Assembly: GCA_913057165.1 (NCBI GenBank)
Contig: CAJXNS010000006.1
Location: 1 to 61,257, forward strand
Direction: 5' to 3'
Source: an uncultured Trueperaceae bacterium
Lineage (GTDB): Bacteria; Deinococcota; Deinococci; Deinococcales; Trueperaceae
Length of the DNA: 61,257 nucleotides
Within the stretch, counting starts at the first letter, position 1. Every line of letters starts with the position of its first letter. Shown one piece after another: positions 24,349 through 33,216 of the stretch. The notes beneath the pieces were generated by a model. The model worked only from the letters and a program-made list of their open reading frames with translations. It made no database searches and had not been told where the DNA came from. A program made the position numbers and the translations under genes.

Positions 24349-25041
24349 TTACTTGGTGACCGGAAGCCGGTGGTGCGCATTGACGGTGCGGCGTACGCCC
24401 TTCTCCGTCTCGGCTTCGGCGACGACCGTAGGCACGACCGTTTCGAATCCTTGCCCTGCAAACCAGGCATCCAGCGTGGCTGCATCCGGCATGATCATCT
24501 GGCGGTCTGGACCGCCAAACCCACGAAAGGCGTACGGGACGCCCTCAACGGGGGTGAGTGGCACGCCATCGGGATTAGACGACGCCTCAAAGTTGGCGGT
24601 CAACACGTGCCCACCAGGCTTAAGCGCCTGCGCGGCCAAACCCAGCGCTGCCTTAAACGCCTCGGCGGTCGGCAGGTCTTGCAGCACCCCAAGGAACAAC
24701 ACGAGATCGAGGCTCTCTTCTGGGATGGCCTCCCAGGCATCAGGGTCGTTCGCGCTACCGAGCCACACCCGCGACTGCGCCTCCTCCGCTCCCACATGCG
24801 CCGCAAGACGCGCCCGCGTGGCGTCCACCATGACCGGCATCAGGTCAAACGCGTAGCAATCCAACCCACGTTCCGCGGCATGGTGGGTATTGCGACCGCC
24901 AGCGCAGCCAACATCAAGCACGCGCTGGATGTCCGGATGCGCGTCCAAGAGGGCTGTGAAGCGGTGGTCGGCGGGACGGTCGCCCATACGTTTTGCCATC
25001 TCTGGGTTGTTCCAGAACGCCGTCAGCTCTCCTGTCGTCAC
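24349..25041 (-). CDS. Class I SAM-dependent methyltransferase
   Basis: A 230-residue methyltransferase of the Rossmann type. Motif I is VLDVGCAGGRNTHHAAERG (about 41-59), motif II the following Tyr-Ala-Phe-Asp, and a motif IV-like segment is SLDLVLFLGVLQDLPT. The acceptor is not identifiable; the fold is shared by small-molecule, lipid and protein methylases. The GTG at 25041 overlaps the stop of the aldo/keto reductase gene by 4 nt, making it the third gene of the ferredoxin-AKR-methyltransferase operon. Confidence 0.85.
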   Translation of the reverse strand: MTTGELTAFWNNPEMAKRMGDRPADHRFTALLDAHPDIQRVLDVGCAGGRNTHHAAERGLDCYAFDLMPVMVDATRARLAAHVGAEEAQSRVWLGSANDPDAWEAIPEESLDLVLFLGVLQDLPTAEAFKAALGLAAQALKPGGHVLTANFEASSNPDGVPLTPVEGVPYAFRGFGGPDRQMIMPDAATLDAWFAGQGFETVVPTVVAEAETEKGVRRTVNAHHRLPVTK

Positions 25042-25856
25042 GTTCGCTCCCAGGTGGGCGCGAAGGTCGGGTTCACCAAGCGGCGTTCCGACTCCAGATC
25101 GAACAGCGCCACCATCTCATCCTCCCGCAGGTTGAAATCGAGCGCGCCGAGGTTGGCTTCGCGATGCTTGGCGCTGGCAGCCTTCGGAATCGCCGTCACG
25201 CGCGGTTGCTGCAGCAACCAACGCAGCGCCACCTGTGCGGGGGTTTTGCCGTGCGCGTCAGCAATCTCCATGATGACTGGGTCTGACACGACCTCCCCTT
25301 GCGCCAAGGGACAGTAGGCCGTCAGGAGCATGTCGAGGTCGTGCATGACGTCAAGCAGGAAACGCTGGTGAAGGTACGGGTGGTACTCCACCTGGTTGAC
25401 CAAGACAGGCGCCAACGATCGCGCCGCACGCGTCATGGTGGGCGTAAAGTTCGACACCCCTAAATGGCGCACCCGACCGTGATCAACCAGGGGTTTAAGG
25501 GCAGCGAAGGTTTCCTCAAGGGGCACGTTCTCGTTTGGCCAGTGCAGCAGCAACAGGTCAACGTAATCCACACCGAGCGCCTGCAAACTGGCTTCGGTTT
25601 TGACAGCGGCGTCCGCTGCACCAAACCACTCAGGCTTCAGTTTGGTGGTGAGCCACACCTCGTCGCGCGGCACGCCGGAACGCGCCAGCCCTTCACCGAC
25701 CTCACGCTCGTTGCCGTAACCCTGTGCGGTGTCGATGTGCCGGTAGCCAAGCGCCAACGCATGTTCAACCCCGTTGCGGCATTCATCCCCCACCATTCGG
25801 GAGGTCCCAAACCCGAGCGCTGGTACGCGCACGCCTTGGGCGCTGCGCTCAATCAC
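25038..25856 (-). CDS. Aldo/keto reductase
   Basis: A 272-residue AKR from the GTG at 25856. It carries the AKR tetrad: Asp in GYRHIDTAQGYGNE, Tyr of the same segment, Lys in WLTTKLKPEWF and His in LLLHWPN. The NADPH site includes IPKAASAKHREAN. The GTG overlaps the ferredoxin stop as GTGA, like other couplings here, while a longer ATG start would run 34 nt into the ferredoxin gene. A close paralogue of identical length lies at 56655-57473. The substrate is unknown; such enzymes reduce 2,5-diketogluconate, methylglyoxal and other carbonyls. Confidence 0.88.
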   Translation of the reverse strand: MIERSAQGVRVPALGFGTSRMVGDECRNGVEHALALGYRHIDTAQGYGNEREVGEGLARSGVPRDEVWLTTKLKPEWFGAADAAVKTEASLQALGVDYVDLLLLHWPNENVPLEETFAALKPLVDHGRVRHLGVSNFTPTMTRAARSLAPVLVNQVEYHPYLHQRFLLDVMHDLDMLLTAYCPLAQGEVVSDPVIMEIADAHGKTPAQVALRWLLQQPRVTAIPKAASAKHREANLGALDFNLREDEMVALFDLESERRLVNPTFAPTWERT

Positions 25857-26227
25857 CCGTCCGGTTGAACGTCGTCCTGCGTCAGCCACGCCGCAGGCGG
25901 TTCAATCGTCTCGCTGGTGTCTGGGCCGGTATCGCTCCAACCTTCCGATTCAAGCGTCATCAGCGGTGTGACTTCCATGTCGTGATCAAGCAGGATCTGG
26001 CACGATAGGCGCGCCTCCCCTAAAAGCCCACTGTCTTTGAGCTTGGCTGCCTCGGCCTCGGTCAGGACGTTCGGTTCACCCGACTCAAACGTGACCCGGC
26101 AGGTGGTGCAGCGCGCCTTGCCGCCACAGCGGTGGCCGATGTCCACCCCAAGGGCTTCAATGGCGCGAACCAAGCGGGTGCCTTCTTCAAACGTTCCGGT
26201 TTTATCTCCGACCTTTAAGGTGGGCAT
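25853..26227 (-). CDS. [2Fe-2S] ferredoxin
   Basis: A 124-residue plant/Fdx-type ferredoxin. The cluster ligands are Cys34, Cys40 and Cys43 (C-x5-C-x2-C in RCGGKARCTTC) and Cys76 in RLSCQILL. The C-terminal 30 residues are an acidic and Pro-rich extension beyond the fold. It transfers single electrons and is the first gene of an operon with an aldo/keto reductase and a methyltransferase, although AKRs normally use NADPH directly. The ATG at 26227 has a GGAGG Shine-Dalgarno. Confidence 0.92.
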   Translation of the reverse strand: MPTLKVGDKTGTFEEGTRLVRAIEALGVDIGHRCGGKARCTTCRVTFESGEPNVLTEAEAAKLKDSGLLGEARLSCQILLDHDMEVTPLMTLESEGWSDTGPDTSETIEPPAAWLTQDDVQPDG

Positions 26228-26258
26228 AGGGCCTCCATCGTGCGTTTGGATTTCATGA

Positions 26259-26279
26259 ACCCTACCGGTGATTCACCGG
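26259..26279 (-). promoter_or_regulatory. Promoter and 7-1-7 palindrome upstream of the ferredoxin operon
   Basis: The perfect palindrome CCGGTGATTCACCGG (26265-26279) directly abuts a TAGGGT -10-like box (26259-26264) on the minus strand, placing it over the -35/-10 spacer. This is the arrangement of a repressor operator. The gene start at 26227 is preceded by a Shine-Dalgarno, so a leader of roughly 25 nt is expected. The -35 is not clear, and the palindrome could also form a short RNA hairpin after murJ. Confidence 0.4.
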
Positions 26280-26299
26280 CGGCGGCGTGGTGTAGGTAT

Positions 26300-27823
26300 C
26301 TAGACGCTGCGGCGTGGGAGCCGCGCCTCATCAAGGCGTAAGGCACGACCAGCGAGCAGGTACACCACCAGGCCGGTGATACCGCCGGCCGTGAGGCGTG
26401 CCAGCCACCCCCACCAGTTCGCTGCTGGTACAGCGGAGGCAGCCACCCAAGCGGCCGCACTGGCGGCCGCGGTGAGCACCACGACCCCTAAGACGAATCC
26501 TGCGAGTGAGGCCAAGTTAAGCCGTTCTTGACGCGCGGTGAGCGCGCCCATCAGCAGCAGTTGCACCCACGCTGCCGCTGCGGCCCCCCACGCCAAACCG
26601 GCCACACCCAAGACCGGCCCAAGGTTAAAGAACAACACACCCTGCAGGGTCAAAAACACGAGCGCCACAGCGATGGGCGTGCGCACCCGACCACGGACGT
26701 ACCAAGCGCGGGTGAGAAGTTGATGCAAACCGAGCGGTAGGACCGCCAGCCCGATCGGCCGTGCAGCCTCAACGGTCAGGCGTAACCGCGCGTCATCCAG
26801 GCCACCGCCGACAAGCGATAACCAGTCGAACACCACACGCACGGCCGGCTCGGCAAGCGTCAGCAGTAACCCGCCCGCCAGCGCGGACCAGAAGGCGATA
26901 AAACGCAAGCCGGCCTGGAGGGTGCTACCGAAGTCGTCGCTTCGTCCCTCCCGCTCCAGGTTCGAAAGCCGCGCGTACCACGCAACGGCAGGACTGACGG
27001 CGAACAGCCCTAACGCCAAAGACAAGAACAGGTCGGCGTTGAACCACGCGGTCTGACTGCCGGCGGGGAGGTCGTTCAGGACGCGTGTGGCGACCACATT
27101 GAGGGCCTGTCGGCCGCTGGTGGTGAACGCGAAGGGCAGCATCAGCACCAGCACCGGCACGAGTTGCGGGTGCCATGGCCATGCCGGTCGCGGCAGCGCC
27201 CCTAGACGCGCAAGGGCCGGCAGTTGCACGAGGAACTGCGTTAAGCCACCTAGGGCGAACGCCACAGCCAACGGGACGGCAGCGCCGGGGTAGGCCAGCA
27301 TGCCGGCCACCGCAACGACGTTGAGGGCGACCGGCGCCCAGGCGGGCGCCAGGAAACGTTCGCGAGCTTGCAGGATGCCCATCGCCCACGCCGACAGGCT
27401 GACCGCCAGCAGGAACGGAAAGACAGCCCGCGTCAGAAGGATGGCCAGGTCGCGGTCAACACTGCCAGGCCCACCGAGAAGCAGGTCCACAATCCATGGG
27501 GCGGCCAGCACCGCCACCAACGTTAAGGCACCGTTGATCAGCAGCAGCAGGCTGAATAGCGCACGTGCGATGGCGTTGCGGGCTTCAGAATCGGCTTTGG
27601 CGTAGGTGGGCACAAAACTGTTCGCGAGGGCGCCTTCGGCCAACAGTTCACGGAACAGGTTGGGGACCCGCACGGCCACGGTGAACGCGTCGGTGACGCG
27701 CGAGTCGAACAGCTGGTTGAGCAGCGATGTGCGTAGCAGACCGGTGATGCGGCTCGCCAGCGTGCCGCCCATCATGACGACCGCCCCCCGTCGTGCCGAA
27801 GGAGGGCGGTTGCCTTGACTCAT
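26300..27823 (-). CDS. murJ: Lipid II flippase MurJ
   Basis: A 507-residue polytopic membrane protein of the MOP/MVF family with about 14 TM helices. The N-terminus GTLASRITGLLRTSLLNQLFDSRVTDAFTVAVRVPNLFRELLAEGALANSFVP is characteristic of MurJ, including the conserved Arg residues needed for flipping. It moves lipid-linked peptidoglycan precursor across the inner membrane. The ATG at 27823 gives the usual N-terminus; in-frame codons upstream overlap fabF. It follows fabF by 13 nt, so it is probably the last gene of the fatty-acid operon. Confidence 0.93.
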   Translation of the reverse strand: MSQGNRPPSARRGAVVMMGGTLASRITGLLRTSLLNQLFDSRVTDAFTVAVRVPNLFRELLAEGALANSFVPTYAKADSEARNAIARALFSLLLLINGALTLVAVLAAPWIVDLLLGGPGSVDRDLAILLTRAVFPFLLAVSLSAWAMGILQARERFLAPAWAPVALNVVAVAGMLAYPGAAVPLAVAFALGGLTQFLVQLPALARLGALPRPAWPWHPQLVPVLVLMLPFAFTTSGRQALNVVATRVLNDLPAGSQTAWFNADLFLSLALGLFAVSPAVAWYARLSNLEREGRSDDFGSTLQAGLRFIAFWSALAGGLLLTLAEPAVRVVFDWLSLVGGGLDDARLRLTVEAARPIGLAVLPLGLHQLLTRAWYVRGRVRTPIAVALVFLTLQGVLFFNLGPVLGVAGLAWGAAAAAWVQLLLMGALTARQERLNLASLAGFVLGVVVLTAAASAAAWVAASAVPAANWWGWLARLTAGGITGLVVYLLAGRALRLDEARLPRRSV

Positions 27824-27836
27824 CGTGGGGTGGGCG

Positions 27837-29069
27837 TTACGCGAGACGTTTGAACACCAGTGCGGCGTTCTGACCGCCGAACGCAAAGTTTTCGCTGACC
27901 GCGACGTTGACGGACTGTTCACGGGCTTCGTTTGGCACGTAATCCAAGTCCAGTTCAGGGTCCGGCTCGGTCAAGTTTCGGGTGGGTGGCAGCACGCCGT
28001 GATGGACCGCTTGGATGGTGGCGATCGCTTCGATCCCCCCAGCGGCCCCCAACGTATGGCCCGTCATGCTTTTGGTGCTGCTGACAGGCGGTGCTTCGCC
28101 GCGCTCACCAAAGATGCTTTTGATGGCCAGGGTCTCGTTCAGGTCGTTCGCAGGCGTACTGGTGCCGTGGGCGTTGACGTAGCTCACGTCACCGGCATCA
28201 ATGCCGGCATCGTCAAGCGCCCAGCGAATGCTGCGGGCCGCGCCGGCACCGCCCGGAGCGGGGGCGGTGATGTGGTGCGCGTCGGCACTGGTGGCGTAAC
28301 CCACGATCTCGGCGTAAATGCGTGCCCCACGAGCACGAGCATGCTCAAGCTCTTCAAGGACGACCATGCCGGCACCTTCACCAGCCACAAACCCGTCGCG
28401 GCTGAGGCTGAACGGCCGGCTGGCGGTTTCGGGATCGTCGTTGCGGGTCGACAGGGCCTTCATGACCGCGAAGCCGGCAATGCCAGGAGGGTTGATGGGG
28501 GCTTCAGCCCCGCCGGTGACCATGACGTCTGCCTCACCGCGCTGAATGATGCGGAAGGCATCACCAATGGCGCCGCTGCCACTTGCGCAGGCGGTGACCA
28601 CGCTGGTCGATGGGCCGGTCAGGCCGTGCCGCATGGCCACGTGGCCCGACGCCATGTTGGGGATGACCATTGGAATAAAAAACGGGCTGACGCGCATCGC
28701 GCCTTTGGAGAACATCTTTTCGGTTTCTTGGTACCAAGAACCAAGGCCGCCAATACCCGTGCCGACGGCTGTGCCGGACCGTTCCCCCGCCACGTCATCA
28801 GCGCTTAGACCCGCGTCGGCGAGGGCGAGATCGCTGCCAATCAGGGCGAACTGCACGTAGCGGTCCAGCCGCCGGGCTTCTTTTTTCTCAAGCCACTGGT
28901 GAATGTCTAGATCAATTTCGCCCGCGATTTGGACGCTCAGGTCGGAGGCGTCAAACGATTCGATACGCCGAATGCCACTTTTTGCGTCGTGTTGGCCTTG
29001 CAGGAAGGCTTCAGCGCCGACACCGATGTTCGTGACGGGACCCAGCCCAGTGATGACAACTCGCTTCAT
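27837..29069 (-). CDS. fabF: 3-oxoacyl-ACP synthase II
   Basis: A 410-residue KAS II. The active-site triad is visible: Cys in VVTACASGSGAIGDA, one His in YVNAHGTSTPANDLNE and the other in STKSMTGHTLGAAG. It elongates acyl-ACP with malonyl-ACP in type II fatty acid synthesis. It follows acpP by 60 nt with an intervening stable hairpin and precedes murJ. Confidence 0.96.
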   Translation of the reverse strand: MKRVVITGLGPVTNIGVGAEAFLQGQHDAKSGIRRIESFDASDLSVQIAGEIDLDIHQWLEKKEARRLDRYVQFALIGSDLALADAGLSADDVAGERSGTAVGTGIGGLGSWYQETEKMFSKGAMRVSPFFIPMVIPNMASGHVAMRHGLTGPSTSVVTACASGSGAIGDAFRIIQRGEADVMVTGGAEAPINPPGIAGFAVMKALSTRNDDPETASRPFSLSRDGFVAGEGAGMVVLEELEHARARGARIYAEIVGYATSADAHHITAPAPGGAGAARSIRWALDDAGIDAGDVSYVNAHGTSTPANDLNETLAIKSIFGERGEAPPVSSTKSMTGHTLGAAGGIEAIATIQAVHHGVLPPTRNLTEPDPELDLDYVPNEAREQSVNVAVSENFAFGGQNAALVFKRLA

Positions 29070-29088
29070 GCCTGCCGTCCATTCACCG

Positions 29089-29117
29089 GCAGGGCGGTCC
29101 TAACCGAACCGCCCTGC
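29089..29117 (-). other. Intercistronic hairpin between acpP and fabF
   Basis: A perfect 10-bp stem (GCAGGGCGGT, 29089-29098, with 29108-29117) and a nine-base loop lie between the acpP stop and the fabF start. No T-run follows, so it is unlikely to end transcription. Such hairpins often protect the 3' end of the abundant acpP message or trim read-through. Confidence 0.55.
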
Positions 29118-29129
29118 GCAGTTGTGGGG

Positions 29130-29369
29130 TTACTGCTTGCCTTCGATGAACTGGATGGCGTCGCCGACGGTGCGGATGCCTTCCGCTTCTTCGTCGCTGA
29201 TTTCGATATCGAACTCGTCTTCGAGGCCCATCACCAGCTCGACCACGTCGAGCGAGTCGGCGCCAAGGTCGTCAATAAACGAGGCGGTGTCGGTGACGTC
29301 GTCGGCGTTCGCGTCAAGCTTCTCTACGACCACGTCTTTGATCTTGGCAAGAATGTCAGCTTTTTCCAT
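29130..29369 (-). CDS. acpP: Acyl carrier protein
   Basis: A 79-residue, highly acidic protein with the 4'-phosphopantetheine attachment Ser in [14 protein letters not shown]. It carries the growing acyl chain for the Fab enzymes encoded around it. The start at 29369 has a GGGAGG Shine-Dalgarno. An internal -10-like TAGACT on the minus strand (29409-29414) could give acpP its own extra promoter, as its abundance would require. Confidence 0.97.
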   Translation of the reverse strand: MEKADILAKIKDVVVEKLDANADDVTDTASFIDDLGADSLDVVELVMGLEDEFDIEISDEEAEGIRTVGDAIQFIEGKQ

Positions 29370-29454
29370 GGTGTTCCTCCCAATGGTGGCGTCTCTTGGA
29401 CGGTTTGAAGTCTAGCACGGGTGCGACCCGGCCGATTTTGGCCGTATTGGGGCG

Positions 29455-30210
29455 TTACCGCATCACCATCCCACCATCGACGGACAGGGTTTGGCCGGTG
29501 ATGTAACCCGCGTTGTCTGACGCCAGGAATGCAATGGCGTGCGCAATGTCTTCAGGATCACCGAAACGGCCGGCAGGGATTTGCTGCAGGTACGCCTCGC
29601 GTAGGGTCTCGTCCAAGCCTGCGGTCATGTCGCTTTCAATAAACCCGGGCGCCACCGCGTTGACGGTGACCCCACGGGCGGATACCTCGCGCGCCAGGGC
29701 TTTGGTCAGCCCGATCAAGCCCGCTTTGGACGCCACGTAGTTGGCTTGACCGGCGTTGCCCATCAGGCCGACCACGCTGGAGACGTTGATAATCCGTCCG
29801 AACCGGCGTTTGAGCATGCCGCGCAGCACCCCCCGCGCCAAGCGGAACGCCCCAGACAGGTTGGTATCGATGACGGCGTCCCAATCGTCGTCTTTCATGC
29901 GCATCGCCAACGTGTCACGGGTGATGCCGGCGTTGTTGACGAGCACATCAATCGGCCCAAGTTCCGCTTCAACCTGCGCGAGCAGCCCTTTGGTGGCGTC
30001 TGGTTCCGCGACGTTCGCACCGAAGGCAGCGGCTTGAACACCCAACTGGCTGGCTTCAGCGACCACCTCCCGGGCGGCCTCTTCGCCGCGCACGTAATGC
30101 ACCGCCACCGCATGCCCGCGGCGGGCTAACTCAAGGGCGGTGGCACGGCCAAGGCCGCGGCTGGAACCGGTGATCAGCGCAACGCGTGCACCGTTCGTGG
30201 TTTCGCTCAT
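29455..30210 (-). CDS. fabG: 3-oxoacyl-ACP reductase
   Basis: A 251-residue SDR. The NADPH motif is TGSSRGLG, NNAG is present, and the catalytic set is Ser in NVSSVVGLMG and YVASKAG (Tyr and Lys of YxxxK). The C-terminus ITGQTLSVDGGMVM is typical of FabG. It reduces 3-ketoacyl-ACP with NADPH. It overlaps the fabD stop by 4 nt. Confidence 0.95.
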   Translation of the reverse strand: MSETTNGARVALITGSSRGLGRATALELARRGHAVAVHYVRGEEAAREVVAEASQLGVQAAAFGANVAEPDATKGLLAQVEAELGPIDVLVNNAGITRDTLAMRMKDDDWDAVIDTNLSGAFRLARGVLRGMLKRRFGRIINVSSVVGLMGNAGQANYVASKAGLIGLTKALAREVSARGVTVNAVAPGFIESDMTAGLDETLREAYLQQIPAGRFGDPEDIAHAIAFLASDNAGYITGQTLSVDGGMVMR

Positions 30211-31127
30211 GAGGACTCCTTTTCCAAGGCCTGGCTGAGGGTGTCAGGGTCGTGCACAGGCGCTGCCTCCCGGCCGTCCACAATGCGGCCGACCAGGCCG
30301 GTGAGTACCTTGCCGGACCCAAACTCTAAGAAGCGTTCTGTCGGGTACGTGCCAGCAAGGAACCGCACCGTGTCGGTCCAACGTACGGTGCCGGTGACCT
30401 GTTCCGTAAGCCGCTTCGGGGCGTCTTGAGGGTCTGCGAGAGGGGCTGCTGTCACGTTGCACACGATCGGGGCGCTGGCGGCATGAAACGACACGGCCGC
30501 AAGGTCGGAGGCCAACCGCTCGGCGGCAGGCTCCATGAGGGGGCAGTGAAACGGCGCGCTCACCGCGAGCGGAACCGCCCGCCCACCCGCCGTTTTGGCG
30601 GCCTCTGAAACCGCGCCAACAGCCTCCGCCTCGCCAGAGACGACCTGCTGGGCAGGCGCGTTGTCGTTGGCGATGGTGACCAGGCCGGGGGCTTGGTCGC
30701 AGAAGGCTTGCACCTGCGTCGCATCCAACTTCAAGACCGCCGCCATGGCCCCCTCACCCGCTGGAACGGCGTCCTGCATGTACCGGCCGCGGGCGTGCAC
30801 GAGGGTGATGGCGTCCTCAAGGGTCAGGCTGCCGGCGGCAACATGGGCGGTGAACTCACCCAGGCTGTGCCCCGCAAAAGCGGTGGCATCCGACCCGCCG
30901 CTGGCTTTCCATGCGGCGTACGCTGCAGCGCCGGCGGCCACCAAAGCCGGTTGCTGCCACGCCGTCATGGTGAGGTCTTCCATAGGGCCTTCGAACATCA
31001 ACCGCTTCAGACCGGGCAAGGCAGCATCGCTGCGGTCGATCACGTCCTGTGCGGCGGGATGCTGGTCGTACAGGGCCCGTCCCATGCCGACAGCATGCGA
31101 GCCTTGCCCTGGAAATAACGCAATCAT
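30207..31127 (-). CDS. fabD: Malonyl-CoA:ACP transacylase
   Basis: A 306-residue FabD. The N-terminus is ALFPGQGSHAVGMG, the nucleophilic Ser lies in FAGHSLGEFTAHVAAG, and the catalytic His in VSAPFHCPLMEPAAERL. It loads malonyl groups on ACP. The ATG at 31127 overlaps the fabH stop by 4 nt and gives the canonical start; a longer in-frame start would extend into fabH. Confidence 0.95.
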   Translation of the reverse strand: MIALFPGQGSHAVGMGRALYDQHPAAQDVIDRSDAALPGLKRLMFEGPMEDLTMTAWQQPALVAAGAAAYAAWKASGGSDATAFAGHSLGEFTAHVAAGSLTLEDAITLVHARGRYMQDAVPAGEGAMAAVLKLDATQVQAFCDQAPGLVTIANDNAPAQQVVSGEAEAVGAVSEAAKTAGGRAVPLAVSAPFHCPLMEPAAERLASDLAAVSFHAASAPIVCNVTAAPLADPQDAPKRLTEQVTGTVRWTDTVRFLAGTYPTERFLEFGSGKVLTGLVGRIVDGREAAPVHDPDTLSQALEKESS

Positions 31128-32131
31128 GCGGACTCCTTCGCGGTCTTGTAGCGTCCCCCACCCCAGGTGATCACGCCTGCAGCCCAACTAAGGCCACCCC
31201 CGAACGCCACCATGAGCAGCCGGTCACCGTCTTGGATGCGGCCGTCATCAAGGGCGTGCGTCAGGGCCATCGGAATGCTGGCGGTGGAGTTGTTGCCGTA
31301 CTCGTCAAGCGTGACCACGACACGGTCTTCGCTGAGCCCCAACCGTTCGCGGGCGGCGTCAATGATCCGCGTGTTGGCCTGGTGCGGCACGAACAATTCG
31401 ATGTCATCGGGCGTGAGGCCGGCCTTATCAATCGCTTCCAGCGTGCTGGTATTCATCACCCGCACAGCAAACTTGAAGACCTCACGGCCGTTCATGGTCA
31501 GTTTTTCCTTGAGTTCCGTGCCGCTCGGTAGGCGTTTGGCGGTCCCACCCACGGTGAGATGCTCCGCGCCTCCGCCGTCCGCACCGATCACCATTGGGGC
31601 GAGGCCGTAGGGCGCCTCTACTGCCTCCACGATCGCGGCGCCAGCACCATCCCCAAAAAGCACGGCCGTGCGCCGGTCGGTCCAGTCCACCACCTTCGTG
31701 AGGGCGTCCGAACCGATCGTGAGAACCTTGCGAGCTTGGCCACTTTCGATGTACGCCTTGGCGACGCTGACGGCATAAAGCCAACCTGGGCAGGCTGCGA
31801 GCAGGTCAAACGCGCCAGCCTGAAGCCCAAAACGGTGCTGCACCAAAGCAGCGGTTTGCGGAAACATCGCGTCAGGCGTGTCGGTGGCGACGATCACCAT
31901 GTCCGTGCCGTCCAGTGCCTCTTGGCCGTAGCGGCGAACGAGATCTTCAACGGCGGAGAACGCCATGTCGCTCGTGTACTCGTCCTCACCGGCGACATGG
32001 CGGCGGCGGATGCCGGTACGCGACCGAATCCACTCGTCGCTCGTATCCATGATTTTTGAGAGATCGTCGTTCGTGAGGACCTTCGCTGGAGCGTAAGCCC
32101 CAAGCGCGGTGATGCCAGCTCGTCGCGTCAT
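31124..32131 (-). CDS. fabH: 3-oxoacyl-ACP synthase III
   Basis: A 335-residue KAS III. The catalytic Cys is in DLLAACPGWLYA, the His in VPHQANTRIID and the Asn in EYGNNSTASIP. It starts fatty acid synthesis by joining acetyl-CoA, or branched acyl-CoA in many Deinococcota, to malonyl-ACP. It has an AAAGGA Shine-Dalgarno and a TATGAT -10-like box on the minus strand at 32165-32170. It heads the fabH-D-G-acpP-fabF run, after a terminator that follows rpmF. Confidence 0.95.
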   Translation of the reverse strand: MTRRAGITALGAYAPAKVLTNDDLSKIMDTSDEWIRSRTGIRRRHVAGEDEYTSDMAFSAVEDLVRRYGQEALDGTDMVIVATDTPDAMFPQTAALVQHRFGLQAGAFDLLAACPGWLYAVSVAKAYIESGQARKVLTIGSDALTKVVDWTDRRTAVLFGDGAGAAIVEAVEAPYGLAPMVIGADGGGAEHLTVGGTAKRLPSGTELKEKLTMNGREVFKFAVRVMNTSTLEAIDKAGLTPDDIELFVPHQANTRIIDAARERLGLSEDRVVVTLDEYGNNSTASIPMALTHALDDGRIQDGDRLLMVAFGGGLSWAAGVITWGGGRYKTAKESA

Positions 32132-32167
32132 GGGTGTCCTTTACGGGCGCGGTGGCGCTTGCGCATC

Positions 32168-32196
32168 ATAACGAAAGGGACCGCCGTAGCGGTCCC
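32168..32196 (-). terminator. Rho-independent terminator after rpmF
   Basis: A perfect 8-bp stem GGGACCGC/GCGGTCCC (32177-32184 with 32189-32196) and a CGTA loop are followed on the minus strand by TTTCGTTAT. It separates rpmF from fabH. A -10 for fabH may overlap the T-rich end. Confidence 0.75.
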
Positions 32197-32219
32197 CAAA
32201 TTCGCATTGGCAGGCGCGA

Positions 32220-32408
32220 TTACGCCTCGACGTTAATGACTTGCTTGCCGCCGTAGTACCCGCAATCGGGGCACACTTCGTGCTGCGGTTTTTTCGACGA
32301 GCACTGCGGGCAGGTGGTCAGGTTTTTCGGCGTCAGCGCGTGGTGGCTGCGGCGTTGGTCGCGGCGTGCTTTGGACGTCCGCTTCTTCGGAACGGGATGC
32401 TTGGCCAT
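32220..32408 (-). CDS. rpmF: 50S ribosomal protein L32
   Basis: A 62-residue L32 with the canonical MAKHPVPKKRTSKARRDQRR N-terminus. It keeps an intact zinc ribbon: CPQC, then CPDC 13 residues later. This makes it the zinc-containing (C+) form. It is encoded just after a DUF177 gene and before fab genes, the widespread rpmF-fab arrangement that links ribosome and membrane synthesis. Confidence 0.97.
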   Translation of the reverse strand: MAKHPVPKKRTSKARRDQRRSHHALTPKNLTTCPQCSSKKPQHEVCPDCGYYGGKQVINVEA

Positions 32409-32456
32409 GATTCCTCCAGGTCTTGCGTCTCAGCCGGAGAAGCGTACCAGAAAACC

Positions 32457-33074
32457 TCAGTCATTACCAAGGTCTAGGTCGCGAAGGGCTTCAAACGGTG
32501 AGGCTTCGGGTTCGACTTCCGTCGCGTCATCGGCACGGTGGTCGGGATGCTCGTTGAGGTTGACGCCGTCGGTTGAAAGTCCACGGCAGTCTTCGCGGCA
32601 CAGGACCGTCAACGGCTGCTCAATCGCAAAAAGTTGCAGCAGCAGCGGCGCGAAATCCACCTCGGGTGCCGCGAAACTCAGGCGGTCTTCACCGGTTTCA
32701 TCAAGCCCTTCAAGGTCCTCCACCTCATCAGGAAGCGGGGCTTCGATCAACGTCAGGTTGGCGTCCTGGCTTGGTTGGTAATGCATCGGGTAGAGAAACT
32801 CCGCTGCGACGGGCGTCTCAACGTCCGTGAGGCAGCGACGGCATTCCATGATGCTTTTGCCTGCCACGCGCCCTTCGGCGATGAAGTCGTCGTCACCACC
32901 GGTGCTGCGTACGGTGACCGACCACTCAAGCGGCCCAGCGAGCGTCACGCCAACGCCTTCGAGCTCGGCCGTCAGGGGCATTAACAGGCCCTCACCTTCC
33001 ACCTCCAGCGGCGCGCCGGGTGCGGAGGTAAGCAGGCTTGACAGGTTGAGAAGCGCTTCGTTTGACGTCGTCAC
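32457..33074 (-). CDS. DUF177/YceD-family protein
   Basis: A protein of about 205 residues. It has the DUF177 signature, a C-x2-C pair in SIMECRRCLTDVETPV and a second pair in LTVLCREDCRGLSTDGVNLN. The family is usually encoded next to rpmF and is linked to 23S rRNA maturation or accumulation in E. coli and plants. The C-terminus is acidic. The start is uncertain: I chose the GTG at 33074, 5 nt after a TACGCT box, which suggests a leaderless transcript. An upstream ATG at 33137 is possible but gives an extra N-terminus not seen in the family. Confidence 0.85.
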   Translation of the reverse strand: MTTSNEALLNLSSLLTSAPGAPLEVEGEGLLMPLTAELEGVGVTLAGPLEWSVTVRSTGGDDDFIAEGRVAGKSIMECRRCLTDVETPVAAEFLYPMHYQPSQDANLTLIEAPLPDEVEDLEGLDETGEDRLSFAAPEVDFAPLLLQLFAIEQPLTVLCREDCRGLSTDGVNLNEHPDHRADDATEVEPEASPFEALRDLDLGND

Positions 33075-33216
33075 GCCTGAGCGTATGGGCGCAGCGTGGC
33101 GGCTGTCAACAACGTTGACCCAGCCGGTCTGGTGCAAGCCTCACGCCGCTTTGCTAGCTGTGCCCCTACAGTCGGACTCCACGGTCGCTTAAGCGGCCTA
33201 GAGAGGAGAGTGAAGC

